Source of the DNA: Rhypophila decipiens
Lineage: Eukaryota; Ascomycota; Sordariomycetes; Sordariales; Naviculisporaceae
NCBI GenBank assembly: GCA_033297075.1
Contig: MU858180.1
Location: 1-64,000 of the forward strand
Reading direction: 5' to 3'
DNA length: 64,000 nt
The notes beneath the pieces were generated by a model, which ran no database searches, was not told the origin of the DNA, and saw only the letters and a list, made by a program, of their open reading frames with translations. A program made the position numbers and the translations under genes. Position 1 is the first letter of the stretch. Every line of letters starts with the position of its first letter. Shown one piece after another: positions 24,341 to 35,000 of the stretch.

Positions 24341-24348
24341 CTATAAAG
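24341..24348 (+). promoter_or_regulatory. TATA box of the laccase gene
   Basis: CTATAAAG lies about 140 bases before the laccase start at 24482. A pyrimidine-rich leader (CTTCC, CCCTCCCTCTCTTC) follows, as is usual for strongly expressed fungal secreted-enzyme genes. Confidence 0.6.
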
Positions 24349-24481
24349 AGGCCCCTCGATTCCCTCATTCCTCGTCTTCCATTCTTCTCTATCAAGCCAG
24401 GTCAGCCTGAGACCCATCCCTCCCTCTCTTCATTCCAAGCCCAGTTCGTTCTTGCCTTCTCTCGGTGATCACTTCTTCATC

Positions 24482-26697
24482 ATGAAGTTTTCCTTTGGTG
24501 CTCTCGCCGTGCTGGCGGGCATCTTTGCCCCCGGCAATGTCATGGGTGCTCCTCCCAAGACTCCCCAGCAGCGCGACCTGCTGCAGCTTCTCGAGACCAG
24601 AGATATTGACCAGGTCGAGTCCCGCGATGTCTCTCTCGTCAAGCGTGCTCCCACCTGTAACACTCCCAGCAACCGAGCTTGCTGGAGCACCGGGTTCAAC
24701 ATCAACACCGACTTTGAAACCAGCTGGCCGACTACTGGAGTCACCAAGACTGTAAGTTGCGCCATCCCTGCGTTTCTTTCAAACTCAAGACTGACCATAC
24801 CATAGTACACCCTCACCCTCACCGAGGTGGACAACTGGACCGGCCCGGATGGAGTGGTCAAGAGAAAGGTTATGTTGGTCAACAGTAAGTACTCCTACCT
24901 GTCTTGTCTTGGTCCGAGACCAGAAGTGTCCTGACAAGCAAACAGACAATATTGTTGGCCCTACCATCATGGCCGACTGGGGTGACTTTATCCAGATCAC
25001 CGTCATTAACAACATGATTTCCAACGGGTAAGCGACTCCAAATCATCCACCCCTGAACAGGGCCCACAAGTGGGGGCTCCACCTGCTCGGCAACCAGCTC
25101 AGGGGTAAGTAAACACGCGAGACTAACACTGCTCTCCCCCCCCAGCACCTCAATCCACTGGCATGGCATGCACATGCGAGGCACCAACCTCCACGACGGA
25201 GCCAACGGCGTGACCGAATGCCCAGTGCCCCCCGGAAAGTCCAAGGTCTACCGCTTCCACGCCACCCAGCACGGCACGAGCTGGTACCACTCTCACTTTT
25301 CGGCCCAGTACGGCAACGGCATTGTCGGATCGATCCAGATCAACGGACCTGCTTCTCTGCCCTACGACGTTGACCTCGGCGTGTTCCCCATCAGTGATTA
25401 CTACTACCGCACGGCCGACGAGATCATCGAGGCTGGTGGTGCCCCGCCACCGTCTGATAATGTAAGTTTAAGCCACATCTAATCTTCTGTCAAACTTCCT
25501 TCTTCTAACTGTCTCAAGATCCTATTCAATGGAACAGCAAAGCACCCGACCACGGGCGCCGGAAAATGGTACAACGTCACCCTCACCCCCGGCAAGCGAC
25601 ATCGCCTGCGGATCATCAACCCCTCGGCAGAGAACCACTACCAAGTATCGCTAGTCGGCCACAAATTCACCATCATCGCCTCAGACCTCGTCCCCGTCAA
25701 CGCCCAGACCGTCGACGACTTGTTCCTCGGCGTCGGCCAGCGCTACGACGTCACCATCGACGCGAACCAATCCGTAGGAAACTACTGGTTCAACGTCACC
25801 TTTGGAGGCCAAGGCTTCTGCGGCACATCTCGCAACCCCAACCCGGCCGCCGTCTTTCGCTATGCCGGCGCGCCGGCCACGCTGCCCACCAACCAGGGAA
25901 CCCCGCCCACAGACCACCAGTGTCTGGACCTGATCAACCTCACCCCCGTCGTGTCCCGCACCATCACGCCCAGCACCTTTTCCCCGACCCCCGGCAACAC
26001 CCTCCCGGTCGTGTTCGACCCCGCAGGCGGCCCGATTTTCATCTGGAAGGTCAACGGGACGGCCATCAATGTTGACTGGAACAAGCCCGTCCTGGAATAC
26101 GTCATCACCGGCAACACGAGCTATCCTCCGGCCGAGAACCTGGTCCACATCAACCAGACGAACCAATGGGTCTACTGGCTCATTGAGAATGACCCCGATG
26201 GTCTCTTTTCTCTTCCCGTAAGCCTTTCCCACAGAATTCTTTCTCTTTCTTTTTTTATCCCCCAGCAAAACGCAAAACTAACATTTTCTCTCTGCTTGAA
26301 GCACCCAATCCACCTCCACGGCCACGACTTTTTAATCGTCGGCCGCAGCCCGGACTCCCCACCGGGCAACCAAGTGCGCTACAAATTCAACCCCGCCGTT
26401 GACAACGGGCGCCTCATCTCCAACAACCCGGGTAGACGCGACGTGGCCATGCTCCCCGCCCGCGGCTGGATGCTGATCGCCTTCAAGACGGACAACCCCG
26501 GCGCGTGGCTGATGCACTGCCATATCGCGTGGCATGTGTCTGGCGGCTTGTCGGTGGACTTTTTGGAACGAGTGACGGATCTGCGCAACGGCCTGACGAC
26601 CCAGGACAAGAACGAGTTTAACCAGAATTGCAACGACTGGAGGGCGCATACCCCGCTTTATCCAAAGATTGATTCTGGTTTGCGGATGGCTATGTAA
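24482..26697 (+). CDS. Laccase (secreted multicopper oxidase)
   Basis: Six exons: 24482-24751, 24806-24884, 24946-25027, 25146-25461, 25519-26217 and 26302-26697, giving 613 residues in a continuous frame. A signal peptide (about 1-22) and a propeptide ending in Lys-Arg precede the mature start APTCN. All copper ligand motifs are present: HWHG, WYHSHFSAQYG, HPIHLHGHDF and HCHIAWHVSGGL. The residue ten after the type-1 copper cysteine is Leu, as in many ascomycete enzymes. The C-terminus reads DSGL then four residues; in known ascomycete laccases a tail after DSGL is trimmed, so this one has an unusually short tail. The enzyme couples one-electron oxidation of phenols to reduction of O2 to water outside the cell. 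Intron 3 (118 bases) is longer than the others and holds an intron-like internal segment. Long gene-free stretches lie on both sides. Confidence 0.95.
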
Positions 26698-28374
26698 ATC
26701 TTGTATATTGAGTGGGATTATTTACTGGGATGGTCTTGGGAGCACGGGGACTTGAGAGAAAGAGAAGCTGGATTTGGTTGGGAAGGAAGCAGGTGATGGG
26801 GCTGGGCTGGGCTGGGCTTGAATACGGCTGATGGAGAATGGAAGGATGGTTGTAGACAACCAAGGTCACCATACTGAAAAATATGGGACCTACTAGCCTG
26901 CCTGCTTGGGCTCTTCAAGTCTCTCTTTAACAGCTATTATTTCTTTTGCAGTTTTACTTTTTTTTCTGTTAATCTCATCTCACTTTGGATCCATTCCTGC
27001 TGCCAAGCAGCTTCATGCTTTTACCCTCTCTGCAAACTGTCTATCTATCTAGTGTCTACTAGTACTGCCCAGTCTGCTCTTTATACCCACCCCATAAAGT
27101 AGCGAGAAAGGTGGGCTCGTATGAAAGAACCATGAGGAAATAATCAGGATTAACAACAAAAAATAGGGAAAAAAGGACATAAGCAGACCAAAGAAACTAC
27201 CCCCCACCAGGGAGTCAAACCCTGCCTGCGCAATGGATTGAGAATCAGCCCATGTTATCAATACACCAGAGGGGTTTCTAATTCTTCTAGTTCCGATTTG
27301 TTGGAAAGCAGCTAGTATAGATTATATCTCTGTCTGGTGTGTTCCTTCTCTGTCTGTAGGTTGCTATACCGTGATTCAGATTGCTGGTTGAGTAAATGGT
27401 GGTTTCAAAATTGAAGGAGAAAGGTGCGGACGTAGATTCTATGTATGGATGGGATAGAGATTGACAATGGAGGGAGATCAGAAGCAATCATGGTTGTGAG
27501 TCGTAACAAAGCGTCCTACCTAGTCTGCCTAAACAGGAATGGGTCATAAAGCAAGGATATGTTTTTATTTATTTTCTTGTATTTTCTACTTTGTTCGCAC
27601 GACAAAACATCTTTTAAGTTTCTAAAGTTAAGAACTTCGACATGGAAAAAGCACCGCAAGCATCTAGCTAGTACCTCGGAGCTTTTACTCTTCTTAAAAA
27701 GTAGCGTGAATCCCAAGCACAAGTTACAACCCAAGCAGGATATAACATATAAAGAAGAACAAGTCAAATAAAGGAAGCGAAACAAAAGATATGGAACAAG
27801 CAGTATTCTTTGAGTGGAGTTGAAACGAAAACTACCCGAAAGAGCAACGTAAAGCTCATTACTATAACCCAAGGGCCCAAACCATAGACCATAACCCGTA
27901 ACCCATTAAAAGCAAGCAAAACGAAAACGTAAAGCAACGCATTAAAACCCATTAACAAACCAGCCCGGCAAAAGAAATAAAAAATAAACCCTAAAACTGA
28001 AAACTGAAACCCAAGTAATAACACACCATCTAGAATCGAAGCTCTTCTCTTTTGTCATTTTTCTGTGTCTTTGTGTTGTAAAAGTCCCAAAAGTAAGTGA
28101 GTTGAGTGTACCCGTAACCGAGTGACAGGTATAGAAAGAAAAAAAATAGAGTGGAGAGTCGACTCGAGCGGAGCGATAGTCGCAGAGGATGAAAACCCCC
28201 AAGTCCAAAGTAACCTGAAGGTCACTTCCAATATGAACTTGAACGAGCAAGTGAGCGTAACGGTCGCTTAACAACAACAACAACAACCTTTTCCCAATTC
28301 CTGGGCCTCTTCCTCAAGTTCCCTTCATCACCAACCGCCTCTCCATCTTCCCTGCTCAAGAAATCCAATGAGAT
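26698..28374. other. Intergenic between laccase and PKS tail, with a tRNA-like relic
   Basis: Convergent 3' regions. It contains GCTGG repeats (about 26800-26820), the degenerate tRNA-Glu-like sequence at 27201-27275, an AT-rich part (27550-28030), and an (AAC)6 run at 28270-28287. No coding gene is supported. Confidence 0.5.
27201..27275 (-). pseudogene. tRNA-Glu(CUC)-like sequence, degenerate
   Basis: Read on the minus strand, this 75-base element has an acceptor stem with 5 of 7 pairs (ACCCCTC with GTGGGGG), a T8, a D arm GTGT/ACAT, an anticodon-region stretch GCTGATTCTCAA matching fungal tRNA-Glu with CTC as anticodon, and a perfect T stem (CAGGG/CCCTG). The T loop is TTTGACT instead of TTCGANT, and the anticodon stem does not close. 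The arms that fail, and a C-to-T change in the T loop, suggest a mutated copy. It could be a functional oddity, but a relic is more likely. Confidence 0.5.
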
Positions 28375-29007
28375 TTACTCAAAGCGAAGCTGCTGCGAAT
28401 AAGCATCGCGATACGGGCTAGCAGCACCAACAGGTACACCCACGTACTCATCATCACTCTCCTTCTCATCGACAGGCGAAACCTCGACACTGCTGGCCTC
28501 ACCACTGCTCGTCCCGGCAGTGGCTGTATCACTGTCCTCCTGGCCAGGAGCAACCGTATCAGCATCAACTTGCCCAACCAAGTTACTAGACGGAAACGAA
28601 TCCGAGGTCTCACGATCAAAAAACTTGGCATTGATATCTCCAACAGTAATGGTTCCCCCATTCACATTACTCTTTCTGCCGGTGGCAGTTCCACCACCCA
28701 ACAGTTTCAACTCAGTAGCCGGCCGCCGCATATCCTTCAAAAGGGACTGCACAGCATGCGTAAAGGCCTCCTGACTCTTCTTAATGTTCTCAGCCTGCTT
28801 AGCTTCATTCTTCATCCGTTCAGCAGCCCGTTTATCCGCAGCCGTAGCCGCACGATCACGCGCGCGACGCTGGATGTCACCACTAGGCCCCATTCCATAC
28901 GACTCAGTGACCCAGTCCATAGGCAACGGAGCAGCAGGTGTTGTGCTGTGGTTCACAGGCGTACAAGTACCCGACGAGTCCTCACTTGGACAACCTGATC
29001 CGCCCAC
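28375..29007 (-). CDS. In-frame extension of the PKS frame beyond a TAG, unrecognised
   Basis: Directly after the TAG stop of the polyketide synthase (29010-29008), the same frame stays open for 210 codons to a TAA at 28377-28375. The first in-frame ATG begins MDWVTESYG near residue 30, so it could be a separate protein of about 180 residues. It has an Ala/Arg/Lys/Glu-rich helical segment (QRRARDRAATAADKRAAERM onward) that may be a coiled coil. The rest is an acidic, Ser/Thr/Glu-rich disordered stretch ending QQLRFE. No known domain is recognised. No convincing splice donor before the TAG is visible. It may be a readthrough extension, the far end of a gene broken by a nonsense change or sequence error, or an independent gene. 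Confidence 0.45.
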   Translation of the reverse strand: MGGSGCPSEDSSGTCTPVNHSTTPAAPLPMDWVTESYGMGPSGDIQRRARDRAATAADKRAAERMKNEAKQAENIKKSQEAFTHAVQSLLKDMRRPATELKLLGGGTATGRKSNVNGGTITVGDINAKFFDRETSDSFPSSNLVGQVDADTVAPGQEDSDTATAGTSSGEASSVEVSPVDEKESDDEYVGVPVGAASPYRDAYSQQLRFE

Positions 29008-32000
29008 CTAGGGCGGACCGCGGCCGTCGTGGGTGGAGGGTGTTTCTGGGCTTGAGCCGCCGCCGCCGCCGTCGGTGTCAAAACTCTCGGTCGACTTAGA
29101 TGTCCGTAGTCGGGGGGTGTGGGACGTGTCTAGCGGGAGGAGGGGTGTTGTTGGGGAACGTTGCTGCTGCGGTGGGGATTGGCTACCAGTAGGTTCAGGA
29201 GCAGCTGGGGGTTCGCTGGTTGCTGCTGGAGTTTCACTGGTTGCTGCAGGGGCAGGCTCAGGAGCAGCAGGAGCAGGTTCACTGGTGGCAGCAGGAGGTT
29301 CAAGAGCAGCTGGAGGTTCAGTGGTGCTGGCTGGTGGTTCAGGCTCGGGCTGAGGAGCAGCTGGGACTTCACTGGTGGTGGCTGGAGGCTCAGGCTGAGG
29401 AGCAGGAGCAGCTGTAGTTGTAGTTTGAGTGGTAGCAGCTGGAGGCTGAGGAGTGACGCCTGTGACAGCCGGAGGAAGAGGAATTCTGCCCGGCGGGAGA
29501 GGAGCTCTATAACTCTCCCACGTGGGAGCTGAAGACTGAGGAATAGACTGAGGCACGTAGCGGGGGAGGCGACCGGGAGCAGGCGGGTACGTTACTTCCT
29601 TTTCTTTGCCCTTCCATCCCTTTGGGCGTGTGGGAGACAACTCAGGGTCTGCTGGCGGAAATGGTGCCTCGGGCTTCTTGCTGCCACTTGCACTTGGACT
29701 TCCTCCCGTCTGTTGCGTCTGTCGAGAGCTACTTGGCTTCCTTGCACTGCCGCTTCCACTTCCAGATTGTCTCGTCTTTACAGGGCTACCCGGCTTCTGG
29801 CCAGCAGCAGCACCCGTCTGCTTAGGAGGGGTGGTGGTTGCAGCCTTGGTCGCAGCACGCAAGAAAGCAAGTTTCTCGGCAACCTCGCGAAGAAGCGCCT
29901 TGATACTGGGCGATCCCAAAATCTTCATGACAGCCACGTCCTGGCCCAGATTCTTGTAGAACCAGTTCCTCACATCCACCGCAACAAGAGAGTCAACGCC
30001 CAACTCGCCAAAGGTAGCATCGTCGTTGACACTGCTCTCGGAAAGCTGAAGCAGGTGCTGCAGGTGGCTGAAGAAAGCCGATCTGATCAAATCGTAAATC
30101 TCGTCGGCGTTTTTGGTCGCAGCGATTTGGTCCTTGACGCTGCTCTTCTCGTCGGCTTTTCCGGCCTTTTCGTCTTCAAACGGCTTGGCAAAGTGCGAGA
30201 ATCGCGGATCCTGCTGCCAGTGGTGCTCAGGCGCGTTGGCGTCGTACCTCGACAGGCCGGTGATGATGTCGTAGACCTGGCCCGGCTTCTTGGGCTTGCC
30301 TGCTTCAATGGCCTCCAAGAACATGTGATGGATATCGCGCTCCGAAATAGGGGGGTACCCTTCGCGTGACAGGCCCGTGTACAGTTCGCTCTTCTCACGA
30401 TGCAAGAAGCCAATACCGTAGATGACGCCAATGTTGAGCGTCGATCCTGGAACTCCCTCGGCGCGGCGCTTGGCGGCGAGACCGTTCATGAACATGTTGG
30501 CGGCGGCATAGTTGGACTGGCCTGCGTGTCCACCGATGGCGGCAAAGGAAGACGTCATGATGAAGAACTCTAGCTCCTTGTTACGGAACGCGAGATCGAG
30601 ATTCTTGGATCCGACGGTCTTGGGTCTCATGACGCGGTGGAGGGTGTCGACCGACATGGTGGCAAACACCTTGTCCTCGAGGACCATGGCGCCGTTGACC
30701 ACGCCGCCAATAGCGAGCGTGTTCTGCATTTCCAGCGCCTGCTTGAACCTCACCAACGACACGGGATCCGTCACGTCCACCGAGAAGAACTGTACCCTGA
30801 CACCTCGAGACGCCATATCCTTCTGCCAGTTGGTCTGGCTGGGTGGGTTGCGGCTGCAGAGGATAATGTGGCGGGCACCATAGTCGGCAAACAGATACGA
30901 CAGGCTCTGGCCCAGGTCTCGCGTGATACCCACAAGGATGTACGCCTTGTCCGGGCTCAAGATATTCTTGGGCGGCATCCAGGTCAGCTGCTTCAGCAGA
31001 GAACGCTCGGCCTTCCAATCGATGATCTGGAAGGGTGGTAGCTGGCCCGTTCTCTCCGTCATGGCCTTGACCGTCGTCAACTGAGGCCTGAATCCAGATA
31101 CCTGCCACTCGCCAAGTTTCGCCATCGTCTTGTCAACCGCTTCTTGCCAGAGCTCGGCAAAGGCTGAGCTGCCATGCACGTGGTTTTCTCCCGTGAGAAC
31201 AGAGGACGCCGCCTCATATCTTCCGCCCTTGGGGAGGTGGGATCTCAAAATGCGGGTGATCTCGTTCTCGGTGGGTTGCATGTCAATCACGCTCACTGTG
31301 CGACGTGATCGCGGACTGGTACCGAGACGATGGTACAGCGCCTTGATCTCGCGTGTGGACGAGTTGGCATGGATATACGTCAGGGCGGGATCGGCTGCGC
31401 AGCGGTTGGCATCCGTTGACACGCTGACAAAGGGACTGGAGCAATCGGCCAGAGTTTCTTGGAGGCAGGCGTGGAACATGGCGTCAGGCTCAATGACCAT
31501 GAGCGACTCGTCATCATCAAGTATGAGTTCGTTGGCAATGGTAAGAGCGCTGACATAACGCGCCAGAAGAGCCACCAAAATGGGCTGGTTGACCTTGTCA
31601 AAGTCAGGTCGGTGGGTGCACACTGCTGGCGTCTTGATGTAGGAAGCATTGGTGCTGGAGAGGGCGACATAGATCTTGCTGTACTCCACGTCGCGTCCCA
31701 GACTGACGTATGCCGATCCGAGGCGGCCCAGATCAAGACCATCTGCAGTGCTGTAGCTGGTCTTGATGACCACCGACGTCTCACCAACGTCGAGCGGCTT
31801 GTACGACTTGTCCACCTGCATCTCATATCCACTGGAGCCGTCTTGCTTCTCGACAAACGAAACGTCGGTGATGTCGTCCAGCGAGTTGACGGGGTCGAAA
31901 ACGAGTCGCCTGGGCGCATTGTTGCGGTTATTTGCCTCCTTCCATGGCAGGCATCGAGCGATATACTGGCGCCCTCGTTCCATGTAGACCTCGGTCTCGT

Positions 32001-35000
32001 AGACCCACAGCGGGCGCTGATCCTCGGCTACGTTCTTATCCAGACGCGGCATCAAGAGGCGCACGAAGCAGCTCATGATGGTGTCGGTGGCGGGGATTGG
32101 ATCGATGGTGTCGAGGTCTAGCACCTGCACGTCCAGACTGGGCACCTCGGCGAGCAGGGTGCGAATAAAGCCGATGGAGGCAGCGGCATCAGGGGTGAAG
32201 GTCCTGGCCTTGTGCGTGATCCAGAGAATCTTCATTTCGGGGAGCATCATGGCCTTCAGAGTGTCCATGGTGGCACCGCTGAGATTTGCAAGGACGGGGC
32301 CGTCGATCTCAGCCAGCATGATGACAGCTGTGTATGACGGCAGCAAGTCCATATCGATCTCCGACAAGGTCTTAGCAGTGTCGATATCCTCAATGCAATA
32401 CGGTTCAAGCACCTCGATCACTCTGTCCTCAATGGCCCCAGTCCAGGCCATGGTTCCTCCCACGACGAGGACTCTGTTGGCCAGCAGTGTCGTGTTGGTG
32501 CAGTACTTCATAGGATCGCGGTATTGGCTCTTGGGGTAGCTATCAACTTGGCGGATCGTGACTGAGTATCCGGGCAACAATGTCTGCGAAGAGTTCACCA
32601 TGGAAGCCTTGAATCCAGACTGGTCCAACAGGTGTTGCCAGTTTGTCGCGTTGGCCGCGTCATCGTCGCCCCGGGTCATGGCCGTTGCAAGCCGCTCCAG
32701 GAGAGGAGGATGCGACGAGTCGAGCAAGATCAGGAATGCGCCAGGCCTCATGGCACTCCGAATCTGCTGCAGCGCCTGGTCTCCATGTGCCTTGATCAGA
32801 GATGTGCTGACCAGGACCAGATCGTACTTGACGTTTGTCGCAGAATCCTGACCAAACACAAACTTTGCCACAGAAACCTTCTTGCGACGCGCCGGAGTCG
32901 TCAACAAACGCTCTTCGAGATACTTCTCCGGATTGGCCCCAACTCGGTATGACAGGAAGGACATGTCCAGGCCGTCGAGGGCCGCTGCGGTAAGGCCGAG
33001 GCCAGGGTCAGTGATTCCCATGATTTGCATTCTCGGATACTTGTGTGCAATCTGCTTGACGATACGAGACACGTGATCCTGCAAGGCGACAAGGAACTGG
33101 GCCTCCTCGATGAGGGCCTCCAGCATGCCCCGAATCAAGCCCGACGAGCCCATGTCGCCAAGCACACGAAGGACATCCAGAGTGCCAAAATAGCGCGACT
33201 TTTTGATAAAGGCATCTAGCGACTCTTGGGTCTCGTTCGGCCATGCGTTGTCGTGGATTGAGGAGACCTCCTGGTTCGTCGAGTAAGGTGGCGGCAGCTT
33301 GATTAGGCTCGTTCGCCCCTGCTTCGTGTCGTAGAATGCAACAACGCGCTCGCAACTCTCTATCAAAGAACGCAGGGGCTTCTCTGGAAGAAGGTCCTGG
33401 GCTGGTGCTGAGATGATCTCTTCGTCGGGATCAACATCCCACTTGGTGGTGAGATAGAGCTCGTAGTCTTCCTCGGGCTTGGTGGTCGAGAAGGAGGCGA
33501 CAGTCAAGCCTTCAACCTGCACCTGGAGTCGGTCCTCCTGGCCAAAGATCTCAATGTCGGCCGTGAAGGAGGCACGCGACTCGTGCGTAAACAGCGTCGA
33601 GTCGGTGAGGTAGGCGTCCACGGTGAGCATCTTGTCGTTGTTCTTGCCTTCGCAGGAAGCCACGTTGAACCGCATGCGAGTGATGGTGTCGGGGAGGAAC
33701 GACGTCCAGAGAGACTTGTCTCCCGGTGATGCCACCGTAACAAAGGCGGTCTGCAGGCAGCTATCCAAAGTGGCTGGGCTGACGGTCAGCGTTGTTTGAT
33801 CCTCATTGTGCAGCTGCTTGACGGTTCCAGAAGCAAAATGGGTCCGCTTTTGCAACGCTGTCAGTCCTTTGAAGGGGCCAGTATATTCCAGGCCGGTACC
33901 CGCCATCATGGTATAAAACGCAACAGGGTCCGCGGCCGTCGTCTCGGGCGCCACCTTGACCCGGGCAGGCAAGGCTTCGAGCGTCGGCTCCTCAAGGTAG
34001 ATGCGCAGCTTTCCGCTAAAGTTCATCTTCATGTTTGTCGAGCCGTCCGCCGGGCAGGAGGTGAGGGTGAAGGATCCCTCAATCACGTCATCCGGCTGCT
34101 TTTCCTTGACAGCATCATCGATCGTCAACGAGAACAGCGTCTCGACTCCAACAGACTTGGGCTCGAGCGTGATGCCGCTGTGGAAGCGAAGATCGAGCAG
34201 CTCAATGACCGAAGCTTGGCGGCCGGCCAGGACAAACTTGGCAGCGTCGTAGGCCATGGAGCAGTATCCAGATCCCGGTACCAAATGCATGCCCTGAAAG
34301 GTATGACCCGTGCCCCAAGGCAGCTGCTCGAGAATCAAGACGTTGCGCCATCGCATCAGGAACTCGTTGTCGTCCCGGCCACGCACCCCGAGCAGCTCAT
34401 GGGGTGAGTCCTTCCTCTGGTGGTACTGAGTCGCAACCCGGGACTCGCGATAAAACTCTTGCGAGTGATCCCATGGGTAGGTTGGCAGGTCACCAAGCCT
34501 CGGCTTCTTGGGCAGACCGGGGTCTGAAGAGATCTTCACAAAACGGGCCATGACGGGCTTGAACTCATTAAACTGAGCCCACATGAAGCCCATGAAGTCG
34601 GCAAAGAGGACGCGGTCATCCTTATCTTTTGAAAGGAGGGGCGAATAGGGGAGTGGACCGCCGTCAGATCCCTGTACAACCGTGAGGACAGAGGATCGCA
34701 GAGCCGGGCTGGGTCCAACCTCGACGGCACAGTCGTATGCGCTCTCCCGGACTGCCGCCTCGAGTCCGCTCAAGAACAGGACGGGCTGGGTCATGTTGTC
34801 TCTCCAGTACTCGGCCTTGAGCTTGTCCTCGGGGATCTCATCCGCATTTTCGCCCGTGACGGTGGAGAACCACGGGATGGGCTTCCGGAGTTCTTTGTGC
34901 ATGTCCCAGCGACGGGGGTATGGCAACGGCACGTGGGCAGATTTTGAGAGAGCCTTCGTGTACTCCACGGCCGGATCTGTCATGTGTGGCGAGTGATAGG

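Larger units (their letters stand above)
14387..24341. other. Ten-kilobase gene-poor stretch
   Basis: No frame in this stretch has a domain I can recognise or a convincing exon structure, and I see no transposase or reverse transcriptase remnants. It holds the assembly gap at 17277-17492 and a 16-base palindrome at 16246-16261. The end of the stretch is the laccase promoter. Small undetected genes or RNAs cannot be excluded. Confidence 0.5.

Noticed and set aside
25067..25113. Possible mini-exon inside laccase intron 3
   Set aside because: As a constitutive exon it would insert residues between the conserved NG and TSIHWHG, so the single-intron model was kept; regulated use is listed as a finding.
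28000..28300. AACCC/AAACCC-rich stretch as an interstitial telomere
   Set aside because: No uninterrupted TTAGGG/CCCTAA tandem array is present.
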